From positions 1 through 64,000 of the forward strand of contig MVRL01000136.1 in the NCBI GenBank assembly GCA_002067705.1: 64,000 nucleotides of DNA, in the 5' to 3' direction. The translations under genes were made by a program, and so were the position numbers. Below the pieces are notes generated by a model, which worked only from the letters and a program-made list of their open reading frames with translations, was not told where the DNA came from and did no database searches. Of the stretch, positions 28,231-37,016 are shown one piece after another. Within the stretch, counting starts at the first letter, position 1. Every line of letters starts with the position of its first letter. This DNA is from Methanosaeta sp. PtaU1.Bin112 (GTDB lineage: Archaea > Halobacteriota > Methanosarcinia > Methanotrichales > Methanotrichaceae).

Positions 28231-28683
28231 GTGGCACTGGCTTGTGGCTTTTTAGTATCGGTCTGTGTTGGAGTAAATGAGACCTCGACTGAATGGTTCA
28301 TGAAGGGTCTCGACCTCTATAACGATGACAAAATCGAAGAATCATTGCAAGCCTACAATAGGGCTCTTGAGCTGAATCCCAATGATGCGGAGGCATGGAA
28401 CAATAAAGGAATTGATGAGGGGCTATTGGGAAGATATGACGATGCTCTGGTCTCCTTTAGCAATGCTGTGGCCATCAATGAGTCCTATGCCGAAGCCTGG
28501 TACAATATGGGTGTTATCTACGATTACAAAGGATATTACATGACTGCTGTTCAGGCATATAAGAAAGCCACCCAGCTAAATCCTTCCTATCAGAAGGCTC
28601 TGGTGAGGAGAAATGCAGATACAGATATCGTAATGGCCCGATCGCTCTCCTGTGCCTGCAGTGATCCAATAATTCTAGTGTAG
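28231..28683 (+). CDS. TPR-repeat protein with disturbed 5' end
   Basis: The listed frame uses GTG 28231 (150 residues) and has about three TPR units (WFMKGLDLYNDDKIEESLQAY, AWNNKGIDEGLLGRY, AWYNMGVIYDYKGYY). In-frame codons upstream of GTG read a perfect signal-peptide n-region (RSHNAHLAIVAVALACGF) but contain no normal start codon after the stop at 28183. AAGGAGG (28174-28180) and TTG 28194 sit in another frame; removal of one base at 28197 would join TTG to the signal peptide. So the gene is probably a secreted TPR protein with a one-base frameshift or an unusual start. The C-terminus (ARSLSCACSDPIILV) is short. Confidence 0.55.
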   Translation: MALACGFLVSVCVGVNETSTEWFMKGLDLYNDDKIEESLQAYNRALELNPNDAEAWNNKGIDEGLLGRYDDALVSFSNAVAINESYAEAWYNMGVIYDYKGYYMTAVQAYKKATQLNPSYQKALVRRNADTDIVMARSLSCACSDPIILV

Positions 28684-28741
28684 GCGTTCTCGCTGACTGG
28701 TCGGGCCTTTATTTTATTTGCTCTCGCGCCGGACTGATCAA

Positions 28742-30043
28742 CTATCGAATTGGCTGTTTCATCCGATCTTCGCATCTATGCAGAACCCTTTCAAGTTCCT
28801 TTATCTGGATTGGCTTGCTGATGTAATCATCCATCCCGGCTTTCAGGCATCCTTCTTTGTCGCCGTTCAGAGCGTAAGCGGTCATGGCAATGATACAGGG
28901 TCTATCGTTAGGGTGCATTTTTTCTCGGATGATGCGCGTGGCCTCTAGCCCATCCATCTGGGGCATCTGGATATCCATCAGAATTATATTATATTTCTTA
29001 TTATCCAGTAAATTTAGAGCTTCCAATCCATTAGCTGCTACATCTGCTCTGTATCCCAGACGCTTTAGCATCATTTGGGCAACCTTTTGGTTAACCATGT
29101 TGTCCTCCGCAAGCAATATGGAAACACCGTTCTCATGCTCTATTTTGGTATCAGGTTTCTTGAGCCGAGTGGGTTTCAAGCCATTTTCTGTGCTGAAGAG
29201 CTTAAGGGCGAGATTGTGCAGTGACTGAGATTTTACCGGTTTGGCCAGCCATCCGCTTACAAAATCATCTGATTGAATATTGCTGCCAACGTAGCTCATT
29301 ATAGCAATGTTCACCCTGGAATACCTCTTCGATTTTATCCTATGTGCAAGGTCTATGCCGCTCATATCCGGGAGGACGGCATCGACAATTGCCAGGTCAA
29401 TCTCATCCAATTTTATCGCTTCCAGAGCTTCATTGCCGTTAGGATACTCATTAACTGCCATCCCCCATGGAGAAATGATTCGAGAGAGCATAGTTCTGAC
29501 TGATTTATTGTCAGAAACGATTATCGCTCTCTTTCCCAAAAGGGCTTGATCCCTGACATTTTGCGCATCATTTTCTCTGGTTGCTTCTGCTTTTATCGTA
29601 AAGTGAAAGGCGCTTCCCTTTCCAATTTCGCTCTCAATCCAGATCCTCCCTCCCATGAGTTCCACAAGCCGTTTGCTGATGACCAGGCCCAAACCGGTGC
29701 CGCTGAAATTTTTGGTTTTGGAGGAGTCGCCCTGTGTGAATGGCTGGAATAATTTCTCTGCATCGTCCTGTGTTATCCCGATACCGGTATCTTTTACGAT
29801 GAAGTGAAATTCATTCAGGCCACCTACGGCGTCGCAATTTGCAGATCCAACTTCTTTATAAGCAAGGCCAACGAAAAGGACGGCCTCTCCGTGCTCTGTA
29901 AATTTTACTGCATTGCCCAGAAGATTGATGAGAATCTGTCGCAACCTGGATTCGTCTCCTGAGAGCGTCGTTGGAATGTCCTTTTCCAGAATGTATGCCA
30001 GCTCCAATCCTTTTGCTGCTGCTTGCGCTGACACTATGTCCAT
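28742..30043 (-). CDS. Hybrid histidine kinase, C-terminal part (after frameshift)
   Basis: 433 residues holding the HATPase domain (LRQILINLLGNAVKFTEHG N-box, DTGIGI, GTGLGLVISKRL G-boxes), a receiver domain (IIVSDNKS to LAIVDAVLPDMSG) and a second receiver (ILLAEDNMVNQ, IILMDIQMPQMDG with the phospho-acceptor Asp). The frame is open upstream to about 30085 ([12 protein letters not shown]), continuing the kinase coded just upstream in another frame. A start at 30043 would be artificial. The first receiver has SDNKS instead of the acidic pair, so its phosphorylation is doubtful. Confidence 0.75.
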   Translation of the reverse strand: MDIVSAQAAAKGLELAYILEKDIPTTLSGDESRLRQILINLLGNAVKFTEHGEAVLFVGLAYKEVGSANCDAVGGLNEFHFIVKDTGIGITQDDAEKLFQPFTQGDSSKTKNFSGTGLGLVISKRLVELMGGRIWIESEIGKGSAFHFTIKAEATRENDAQNVRDQALLGKRAIIVSDNKSVRTMLSRIISPWGMAVNEYPNGNEALEAIKLDEIDLAIVDAVLPDMSGIDLAHRIKSKRYSRVNIAIMSYVGSNIQSDDFVSGWLAKPVKSQSLHNLALKLFSTENGLKPTRLKKPDTKIEHENGVSILLAEDNMVNQKVAQMMLKRLGYRADVAANGLEALNLLDNKKYNIILMDIQMPQMDGLEATRIIREKMHPNDRPCIIAMTAYALNGDKEGCLKAGMDDYISKPIQIKELERVLHRCEDRMKQPIR

Positions 30044-30050
30044 CGAATTC

Positions 30051-31553
30051 TCAATGCAGGCCTTCAGATCGAACTTCTCGATTAGACAGCTGCATCTTTC
30101 CTCCTTCTATCTTGGAGATATCCAGGATGTCATTGATTATTGCGAGCAATGTGTTTCCGCTTTTTTTGATCGTCTCCAGGTATTCGCACTGTTCTTCGTG
30201 AGTCTGGTTTGATTGCAGCATCAGTTCCGTCATGCCAATTACGGCATTCATGGGAGTTCGTATCTCATGGCTCATATTGGCCAAAAATTCGGATTTGGCG
30301 CGAGTGGCGGATTCCGCTAGCTCCTTGGCTCTTTGCAGATCCCGATTCGTTGCTTGCAGCTGGGATGTGCGCATCTTGATTCTTTGCTCCAGCTCCATAT
30401 TGAGTCTCGATATCTCCAATTGAGTCCTCTTGCGCTCTGAAATCTCTTCTTTGGCTTCCTGGAAAAGCCTGGAGTTTTCATGCAGGACAAGGATCTGGCG
30501 CGCAATAACAATGCATATAATGGCGGCAATGGCGATGGAGAGATCATAAAAAGTGAGTGGCAATGGATGATCATGGCTCCAGACCAATAGCAAAAATGCT
30601 CCCCCGACGCAGATATAGGGAAGATAAAGGGGCCATGTCAATTCACCATAATGCGGTTCAATCTGATTATTGGTGTTATATTTGCCGGATTTAAGGGCGT
30701 CTACATGAGAGAGTGCCGCAAGTCCGATAGTCATGAATCCCAGTATCCATCCTGCATCCAGCAGTCCTCCTGATTGGTAAGTGCCTTCCAGGGATTGTTG
30801 CATATAATTGGCATCTGTTATGATATTTATTGCGCAAAATGCCATCAGCAGCAATATGGGCTTAGATACGGAGATGCTCTGCCTTCGTAACAGGAGGTCG
30901 ACAAGAGCAAAAAATAAAACAAGATCCATAATTGGATAGGCCACAGAAAGGATGGTGATTATCGGATCTGCATCGGAATTTGCGCTCAATGTAGGGGCTA
31001 TTATCGTTGACCAATAGATTATAAATGATGAAATAAGAACAATGCTTGTATCAAGCAGCAGCTTGACTCGATCGCTGGCATTGAATCGAAACGAAGGAAG
31101 GACTATGACACCCGCCAGAAAGAGCGGGAATGATAGGAGATAGAATACATCCGCAGCCGATGGAGACGGGCTTTGATGGAGAACAATCTCATAGTAAGCC
31201 CAAAATGCGTCGCCGATGGTGAAGAATGCCTGAAATAAAAACAGCAGCATCCAACCGGGGAAAAACTCCTTCCTGATTTTATATGAGGCATATGCAGCGT
31301 AAAACAAACATAAAGATGCAAGAGCGTTTAATATAACCGCAGATATATCTGCAAATATCGTGTTTTTCCAGTCATCGAATTTGAGCACGAACAAAATGCT
31401 CAGATATGATAGGAAGATTGCAGCCGCTATGATGATTGCCAAGGAGAATGGGATATCTCCTCTTCTCAGGCTGAAAGTTGCTTTCTCTTCCGAAGCAGAA
31501 TGCTCCTCTAAAGAAGCTATTGCATTACATTCGCTTTGTTCATATGACTTCAT
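30051..31553 (-). CDS. Hybrid histidine kinase, N-terminal part (frameshifted)
   Basis: 500 residues: about nine hydrophobic membrane helices (MASE-like, including a conserved [15 protein letters not shown] loop), a coiled coil, and the HisKA domain with phospho-acceptor His429 ([13 protein letters not shown]). The frame ends prematurely at LH-stop. Skipping base 30086 restores a continuous reading [14 protein letters not shown] into the next fragment, exactly where related kinases continue. The intact paralogue at 45890-48928 has the same membrane region, confirming that this is one broken or mis-sequenced gene. Membrane sensor; the signal is unknown. Confidence 0.75.
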   Translation of the reverse strand: MKSYEQSECNAIASLEEHSASEEKATFSLRRGDIPFSLAIIIAAAIFLSYLSILFVLKFDDWKNTIFADISAVILNALASLCLFYAAYASYKIRKEFFPGWMLLFLFQAFFTIGDAFWAYYEIVLHQSPSPSAADVFYLLSFPLFLAGVIVLPSFRFNASDRVKLLLDTSIVLISSFIIYWSTIIAPTLSANSDADPIITILSVAYPIMDLVLFFALVDLLLRRQSISVSKPILLLMAFCAINIITDANYMQQSLEGTYQSGGLLDAGWILGFMTIGLAALSHVDALKSGKYNTNNQIEPHYGELTWPLYLPYICVGGAFLLLVWSHDHPLPLTFYDLSIAIAAIICIVIARQILVLHENSRLFQEAKEEISERKRTQLEISRLNMELEQRIKMRTSQLQATNRDLQRAKELAESATRAKSEFLANMSHEIRTPMNAVIGMTELMLQSNQTHEEQCEYLETIKKSGNTLLAIINDILDISKIEGGKMQLSNREVRSEGLH

Positions 31554-31880
31554 GCTATCCGATCTATATAATTTTGTAATATTTTTTATTGGTTTTTTTG
31601 AATCACATGTGAGAAAATTTTTGTTTATCAGTATTAATATTATTTAATATAGCTCACATCTTCTTTTTCTCTCCTTTTATTATCCAAGGACGAAATTGTA
31701 ATTCATACATCGAGATCTTATATGTTTCCCTATTTATGGACGGGACAGATATTTGTCTTGAATCTGTTATCCTTTAAAAGTATTTCATAATAAAAATTTT
31801 TATAATATCTCCTGTTCAGCGAGAAAATAGCTCATCAGCTTGAATGCTGTTGGATGCATTTGAAGGTTCAGCCTAAACCA
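31554..31880 (-). other. AT-rich intergenic region upstream of the kinase
   Basis: This 327-bp gap separates the end of the ABC-2 permease gene from the kinase start. It is very AT-rich, with TATA-like stretches (for example around 31640-31650) and the small palindrome TCACATGTGA (near 31601-31611), partly repeated as CTCACAT further along. I see no open frame with coding character. It presumably contains the kinase promoter. Confidence 0.4.
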
Positions 31881-32609
31881 TCATTCAAATTTTTTTTCCA
31901 ACAGCCTTGTTGCCGGAACAATGAGAATTATGAAAAATACGATAAGCACAAGCAGATCCGTGAACATTGATGAGGTCGAGCTTAGGTAAAACGACCTGCG
32001 CAGGCCATCAACGGTATATGTGAGCGGCAAAATATAAGCAAGATCTTGCAGCCATTTGGGCATAGCTGATATCGGATAGACTACACCACAAAGAAATATC
32101 ATGAAGAACCTTGGAAGATTGAGCAGAGTTTGGGCCTCGAAGACCTCTTTCACTGCGACGCTGAAGAATGCGCCCAGAGAGGAGAATACAAGCAGGGAAG
32201 GAACAGCAATTGCGGTCAATAGAAGTGCGTTTGGATGAAGCCCGAGATAAATTGACGATGCAATTGTCAAAATTGCGGTCATTATAAGACCAAAAATGAA
32301 GCCTCCAAGTACTTTGCCTATGAGAACCGACGCTATGCTTATAGGGGCCAATAACAGCCTCTCAATAGAACCTAACTTCAGTTCGAAGTTTATGACCACA
32401 GCTTCTGCGGCAGTTGTGCTGAATAGAATGGTCATAGCTATAAGCCCCGGAATAAGATCCTCGAAGTTTCCAGGATTTCTCAGGTAGAACGCCAAAATCC
32501 ATACAACCGGGAATATGACTCCCCAGCTTATAGCGGGCGGTTTGAGGTAGTAGGTCCTCATATCCTTCAGAGCAATGCAATAGACTGCCCGCAGATCATC
32601 TTGCCACAT
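31881..32609 (-). CDS. ABC-2 type transporter permease
   Basis: About 242 residues from ATG 32609, just after the stop of the ATPase gene (TAA 32611-32613) with AGGTA upstream; an in-frame TTG at 32630 would overlap the ATPase by 20 bp. Six membrane helices, an ABC-2 signature in the fifth loop (LNLPRFFMIFLCGVVYP, LPLTYTVDGLRR). Forms the membrane part of an export system with the ATPase encoded upstream. Substrate unknown; drug, lipid or surface polymer are possible. Confidence 0.85.
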   Translation of the reverse strand: MWQDDLRAVYCIALKDMRTYYLKPPAISWGVIFPVVWILAFYLRNPGNFEDLIPGLIAMTILFSTTAAEAVVINFELKLGSIERLLLAPISIASVLIGKVLGGFIFGLIMTAILTIASSIYLGLHPNALLLTAIAVPSLLVFSSLGAFFSVAVKEVFEAQTLLNLPRFFMIFLCGVVYPISAMPKWLQDLAYILPLTYTVDGLRRSFYLSSTSSMFTDLLVLIVFFIILIVPATRLLEKKFE

Positions 32610-32610
32610 T

Positions 32611-33648
32611 TTACCTGCCCGTTTTTTCAATTGCCATGATTTTCGGGCTGAGGCCGGTTATTCTCATGAATGCATCCTCCAGACTTGGCCTTATGCTGTT
32701 AACGAATTCCAGCCCGATCCCGGCGTCTTTTGCAAACTGAAACGCTCCCTCGAATATCTTCGCAGGATCGCCTCCACAAATACGCACTTTATCGTCATCC
32801 AAAGCATATATTTTTGTTCCTGGAATCTTGATGGATAGTTCATCCAGCCTTGTACGAATATTGCCAGTGAAGGTAATCTCTATCGCCGCTTTTCCTTTTG
32901 CGGAGTTCTTTAGTTCCAGGGGTGTATCGATCTTTATGATCTTTCCTTTGACTAAAATGGCAATTCGATCGCATAACCGATCTGCCTCCTCAAGGTAATG
33001 AGTTGTAAGGAATATGGTCTGCCCCTGACTATGCAAATTGGAGATCAAATTGCGGAGGGATTGTGCTGCTACTACATCCAGCCCGGTTGTTGGCTCATCC
33101 AGAAATAATATTTTGGGGCTGTGTATCAATGCGGCTGCAATTGTCAAGGCACGCTTCATACCCCTGGAGAATGTGCCGAAAGGATCATCTCTTCGTTCGT
33201 AGAGGCCGAAGATCTTCAGCAATTCATCGGCCTTTGCTTCACGTAGGTCACGTGCAACTCCGTATAGTCTAGCCATGAAGAGCAGGTTGTTTCTGGCTGA
33301 GAGCTCATCATAAAGGTTTGAAACGTCAGGGACCACGCCTATGGATCTTTTGGCCTCTGCCATGCTGGTAAGGATATCGTAGCCCAGGATGCTTGCTCTG
33401 CCTTCGGTTGGTTTCGAGAGGCCGACGAGCATACGGATGGTTGTGGTCTTTCCTGATCCATTTGGGCCCAGAAATCCAAAGGTCTCACCTTTTTGAACAC
33501 TGAAATTCAGGTGATCCACGGCAAGGAAATTGCCATAGTATTTTGTCAGATCGAAGGTTTGGATTACGGCTTTGTCGGTCAAGACCGGATTTGCAGCCAC
33601 AGTTCCACTGCCAGTTATATTTGGTTGGCAAGGAGAATAGCGGGTCAT
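32611..33648 (-). CDS. ABC transporter ATP-binding protein (ABC-2 type, DrrA-like)
   Basis: 345 residues. Walker A GPNGSGKTTT, a Q/V-loop region GVVPDVSNLYDELS, signature FSRGMKRAL, Walker B ILFLDEPTTGLD and H-loop LTTHYLEEADRL are all intact. The C-terminal 100 residues resemble the DUF4162-type extension of drug-exporter ATPases. Energises the downstream permease. The extra N-terminal 25 residues before IQTFDLTKYYG suggest the true start might be later. Third gene of a four-gene minus-strand operon headed by a winged-helix regulator. Confidence 0.9.
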   Translation of the reverse strand: MTRYSPCQPNITGSGTVAANPVLTDKAVIQTFDLTKYYGNFLAVDHLNFSVQKGETFGFLGPNGSGKTTTIRMLVGLSKPTEGRASILGYDILTSMAEAKRSIGVVPDVSNLYDELSARNNLLFMARLYGVARDLREAKADELLKIFGLYERRDDPFGTFSRGMKRALTIAAALIHSPKILFLDEPTTGLDVVAAQSLRNLISNLHSQGQTIFLTTHYLEEADRLCDRIAILVKGKIIKIDTPLELKNSAKGKAAIEITFTGNIRTRLDELSIKIPGTKIYALDDDKVRICGGDPAKIFEGAFQFAKDAGIGLEFVNSIRPSLEDAFMRITGLSPKIMAIEKTGR

Positions 33649-33657
33649 CTGATCCGC

Positions 33658-33876
33658 TTACTCTCCTTTGAGGGCTTTTAATTCTTCCTCAACGCCTTCC
33701 AGCTCTCTTTTAAGCGACTCTTTATACTCTTCGAGCATCTCTTTTCGTTCATTCTTGCTCAGAAATCTCCGTCCTCCACAGCTGCATCCGCACGTTCCGT
33801 GTGGCATGCCTCTGTGATGAGCGCCGTGTCTGATCTGTCCTGCGTTGTGTCCGCGCATTTCTTCACCAAAGCACAT
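33658..33876 (-). CDS. Small His/Cys-rich coiled-coil protein
   Basis: 72 residues: an N-terminal half rich in His, Gly and Cys (CFGEEMRGHNAG, HGTCGCSCGGRRFL), then a charged amphipathic helix (KNERKEMLEEYKESLKREL). The GRRFLxKxExxEMLxEYKxxLxxE pattern recurs in small archaeal proteins near regulators; the Cys/His part may bind metal. It starts 1 bp after the regulator gene ends and lies 9 bp before the ATPase, so it is part of the operon. Function unknown. Confidence 0.6.
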   Translation of the reverse strand: MCFGEEMRGHNAGQIRHGAHHRGMPHGTCGCSCGGRRFLSKNERKEMLEEYKESLKRELEGVEEELKALKGE

Positions 33877-33877
33877 T

Positions 33878-34288
33878 TTATTTCACCTCGTTTTCTTCCA
33901 ATAGATTGATTACTATTTTTGTAGTCTTCAGTTTCCATACCTTCTCAGGTATGCCGCCTTGTGTTTCACGGTAGGAGGCCACCTCAATGATTCCCGCTTT
34001 GCGGAGAGCTGCTAGATGGTAGTAAAGCCCAGCAAGGCTTATTCCAGCCTCGCCAAGCCCTAGATCATCGTAGATCTCCCTGGAAGTCCTCTGACCAATG
34101 CCGATGCAGTCTATGATATCCCATCGAGTAGGACAGTGTAATGCATGGATGTACTTTCGAATGTCCTTGATTCGTTCTGGCAGGTCGTGGCCTTCGCACA
34201 TGGCGCTCCTTGAATATTCAAGTATTTTGCTTAACCTTTCTAGCGCATGATTATAAAACTTTCGATAAAGGTTTGAAGGTGCGAGCAT
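33878..34288 (-). CDS. Winged-helix (ArsR-like) transcriptional regulator
   Basis: 136 residues with a C-terminal winged helix: LHCPTRWDIIDCIG, SREIYDDLGL, SLAGLYYHLAALRKAGIIEV, and a wing ending KVWKLKTTKI. The N-terminus contains a Cys-His pair (AMCEGHDLP) and another Cys in the first helix (HALHC), which could sense metal or redox state. It heads the exporter operon and likely controls it. It is divergent from feoA. Confidence 0.75.
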   Translation of the reverse strand: MLAPSNLYRKFYNHALERLSKILEYSRSAMCEGHDLPERIKDIRKYIHALHCPTRWDIIDCIGIGQRTSREIYDDLGLGEAGISLAGLYYHLAALRKAGIIEVASYRETQGGIPEKVWKLKTTKIVINLLEENEVK

Positions 34289-34391
34289 GCCGGCGGACGA
34301 CGGCTGCAGCCCAGATTGGCCTTTGCCTCTGGCGGTACATGGATCCTTCGATGTGCCTTTGCTTACAGTGATGGGAGAAACGATCTATGAT

Positions 34392-34448
34392 TTTTTTAGA
34401 GTCACCGAAATATTTATCTACAAAAATCCTTTTTTAGGCTTACCTAAA
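34392..34448 (+). promoter_or_regulatory. feo promoter with two DtxR-like boxes flanking a TATA element
   Basis: A perfect inverted repeat TTTAGG-CTTA-CCTAAA lies at 34433-34448. A related, less perfect copy (TTTTTTAGAGTCACCGAAA) lies at 34392-34410. The TATA-like TATTTAT (34411-34417) sits between them, so the downstream box would cover the expected start of transcription. A DtxR-family gene is the last gene of this operon. Inference: iron-dependent self-repression of feoAB-dtxR. Confidence 0.6.
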
Positions 34449-34491
34449 TTTGCCCCAGATGGCAATCCGTCTGAGGCGCAAGGGGTGCATA

Positions 34492-34731
34492 ATGCAAAGT
34501 CCGATTACTAGCTTGAGGGTGGGCTCTGTAGCGAAAATAGCCACATTGCAGGGCCAGGGTTCATCTTTTCAGAGAAAGCTGAGGACCATGGGAATTCGAG
34601 AGGGAAAGAGCCTGAAGGTGGTGGCTGCCTACCCATTGGCCGGCCCGATAGTTATCGACATTGAGGGCCGCCAGATCACACTGGGCAGAGGCATTGCCAG
34701 GCGCATTCTCGTGGAGGCAGGAGATTGTTGA
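34492..34731 (+). CDS. feoA: FeoA ferrous-iron transport accessory protein
   Basis: About 79 residues from ATG 34492, which has GGGGTG five to ten bases upstream. SH3-like fold with LRVGSVAKIATLQGQGSS, KLRTMGIREGKSLKV and IDIEGRQITLGRGIARRI, the normal FeoA pattern. Cytoplasmic partner of FeoB. The stop codon overlaps the FeoB start region (34725-34731), so the two are translationally coupled. Confidence 0.93.
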   Translation: MQSPITSLRVGSVAKIATLQGQGSSFQRKLRTMGIREGKSLKVVAAYPLAGPIVIDIEGRQITLGRGIARRILVEAGDC

Positions 34732-36437
34732 GGATCGTTCTGATGGGCAATCCCAACATAGGAAAGAGCGTAGTCTTCTCCCGGCTCACTGGTGCGGAGG
34801 TGATAACCTCCAACTATCCGGGAACTACGGTTGACTTTTCCCAGGGCAGGGCCTCTCTTCAGGGAGAGCAGTGCGAGATCTTCGATGCACCTGGAACATA
34901 CTCCCTCCAGCCGACCAACCGGGCAGAGGAGGTGGCAGCAGAGGTGTTGCGCTGGGCGGACCTGGTAATCAATGTCATTGATGCCACCAACCTGGAGAGA
35001 AACCTCTTCCTGACGCTGGAGCTGCTGGAGATGGATAAGCCCATGATTCTGGTCCTCAATATGTGGGATGAAGCGGAGCGATCAGGAATAGAGATAGATC
35101 GGAGATCCCTGGAAGAGCGTCTTGGTCTGCCGGTGGTTGCCACCACTGCCCTGACCGGCGAAGGGATACGGGAGCTGGTGGACAGGCTGGCAGAGGCCCG
35201 ATTACCTCCCCACGTCAGGCCCCTCTCAGAGGAAGAGAAATGGGTGGAGATCGGGCGCATATCCAGGGCTGTCCAGAAGGTAACACACAGGCACCCGGGT
35301 TTGGCTGACCGTCTCTCTGAAGCCACCATCAGGCCTCTGACCGGAACACCCATCGCTCTGATGGTCATTCTGGGCACCTTCTGGATGGTGAGGCTGGTCG
35401 GCGAGGGACTGATTGCCCATCTCTTTCAGCCTATGTTTGAGCTGTACCGTCCCCTGGCCATGGCAATCAGCGATGAGCTTGGACCGGGGATGCTGCACGA
35501 CCTGCTCATCGGCAAGATCATTAACGGTGATATCGATTACGTTCAGTCCATGGGGCTATTGACCACGGGAATCTATGTTCCCCTGGGAATGGTCCTGCCT
35601 TACATAGTGGGCTTCTACCTGGCCCTCTCTCTTCTGGAGGATTCCGGATATCTGCCCAGGCTGGCTACGCTATCAGATAACCTCTTTCACCGGCTGGGCA
35701 TGCACGGCACAGCCATAATACCTCTCTTTCTGGGACTGGGCTGCAATGTTCCTGGCGCTCTCTCTGCTCGAGTGCTGGAGACCAGAAAGCAACGCTTCAT
35801 ATCTCTTACACTGCTCGGCCTGGCTGTGCCCTGCACTGCCAAGTCGGCCATGATCTTCGGTGTGCTGGGCTCATACGGCCAGATGTATGTGCTTTTAGTC
35901 TTTTCAGTGCTCGCTCTGGTTTATCTGGTTGCGGGGCTCGTGCTGAACCGGGTGGTAAAGGGCGAAAGCCCGGAGATATTCCTGGAGATACCTCCTTACC
36001 GGCGTCCGAACGTCTCTATGATTCTTAAGAAGACCTGGATGCGCATCAGATGGTTTCTGGCTGAGGCCATACCATTTCTGTTTCTGGGTGTGCTTCTGGT
36101 CAACGTTCTCTACACCGTGGGCTTCATGACCTGGGTCGCCCGCATCTTTTCGCCATTCATGCAGTGGTATCTTGCCATCCCCGGCGAGGCTGTGGCCGCA
36201 CTGCTGGTCGGTTTCTTCCGAAAGGATCTGGCGGTGGGCATGCTTCTTCCTCTAGGCCTGAGCGCAGGACAGATGGTTGTGGCTACTACCTTGCTCTCCC
36301 TATATTTTCCCTGTGTAGCCACATTTGCGTTGCTGGTAAAGGAGCTGGGGCTGAAGGACACGCTGAAATCATCAGCCATAATGTTAGCCACTGCCTTGCT
36401 GGTGGGCGGAGCCATGCGATGGGCTTTGATAGGATAA
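34725..36437 (+). CDS. feoB: FeoB ferrous-iron transporter
   Basis: 570 residues, starting at TTG 34725 or 34728. G domain (about 1-165): GNPNIGKS (G1), NYPGTTV (G2), DAPGTYSL (G3), NMWD (G4). G1 has GKS rather than the usual GKT. The membrane part has two Gate regions; GLGCNVPG is conserved, while the second Cys motif is VPCTAKSAM instead of a more usual CxARLP form. At 570 residues it is shorter than typical 650-770-residue FeoB, mainly in the linker and C-terminal tail. Imports ferrous iron across the cytoplasmic membrane; regulated probably by the adjacent DtxR-type protein. Confidence 0.93.
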   Translation: MLRIVLMGNPNIGKSVVFSRLTGAEVITSNYPGTTVDFSQGRASLQGEQCEIFDAPGTYSLQPTNRAEEVAAEVLRWADLVINVIDATNLERNLFLTLELLEMDKPMILVLNMWDEAERSGIEIDRRSLEERLGLPVVATTALTGEGIRELVDRLAEARLPPHVRPLSEEEKWVEIGRISRAVQKVTHRHPGLADRLSEATIRPLTGTPIALMVILGTFWMVRLVGEGLIAHLFQPMFELYRPLAMAISDELGPGMLHDLLIGKIINGDIDYVQSMGLLTTGIYVPLGMVLPYIVGFYLALSLLEDSGYLPRLATLSDNLFHRLGMHGTAIIPLFLGLGCNVPGALSARVLETRKQRFISLTLLGLAVPCTAKSAMIFGVLGSYGQMYVLLVFSVLALVYLVAGLVLNRVVKGESPEIFLEIPPYRRPNVSMILKKTWMRIRWFLAEAIPFLFLGVLLVNVLYTVGFMTWVARIFSPFMQWYLAIPGEAVAALLVGFFRKDLAVGMLLPLGLSAGQMVVATTLLSLYFPCVATFALLVKELGLKDTLKSSAIMLATALLVGGAMRWALIG

Positions 36438-36458
36438 GAGTGGAATGATGGGATTGAA

Positions 36459-37016
36459 ATGAGACGCAAGACCATGGAGGAGTACATCGAAACCATTCAT
36501 TCTCTGGAGATTGCCGAGGGGCGTGCGGCCACAGGAAGTATCGCCAGAGAGATGGGCGTAAAGCCATCCTCGGCAACGGAGATGCTGCAGAAGCTGCAGA
36601 AGGAGGGGTTATTGCAGTATGAGAGCTATGCGGGAGCCACTCTGACCGACGCCGGAAGAAGGCTGGCTATGGAGCTTGTGGGCAAGCACAGGGCCATCGC
36701 TGATTTCCTGGAGATCATCGGGGTGCGCAGGCCTGTGGCAGAGCGGGATGCCTGCCAGATGGAACACCACGTCGGCAGGGAGACAATGGAGCAGCTGGAG
36801 AAGTTTGTGCAGTTTGCGGACTTGTCATCCCGGGACTCGATCTGGATTGAGAGCTTCAGGAGATACTGTCAGACTGAAGAAGCGGATCGGCCTCATTTGG
36901 GCGACCGCGACGATGATTGCCCTAATGATCACCTTGATGACCCCCCTGATTATTGTCCGATGGGGGCTAATGTTCCCGGCCAGCCTGAATTTGCAAAACG
37001 CAAAAGGCGGAGGTAA
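36459..37016 (+). CDS. DtxR-family metal-dependent regulator
   Basis: 185 residues, 21 bp after feoB. N-terminal winged helix (EEYIETIHSLE, GSIAREMGVKPSSATEMLQKL), then the metal-binding dimerisation domain with ERDACQMEHHVGRETMEQL, matching the Cys/Glu-His ligand pattern of DtxR/MntR proteins. The last 40 residues are unusual: acidic and Cys-containing (HLGDRDDDCPNDHLDDPPDYC), then basic. The 3' end overlaps the convergent HEAT-repeat gene by 50 bp. Expected to repress the feo operon when iron (or manganese) is plentiful. Confidence 0.88.
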   Translation: MRRKTMEEYIETIHSLEIAEGRAATGSIAREMGVKPSSATEMLQKLQKEGLLQYESYAGATLTDAGRRLAMELVGKHRAIADFLEIIGVRRPVAERDACQMEHHVGRETMEQLEKFVQFADLSSRDSIWIESFRRYCQTEEADRPHLGDRDDDCPNDHLDDPPDYCPMGANVPGQPEFAKRKRRR

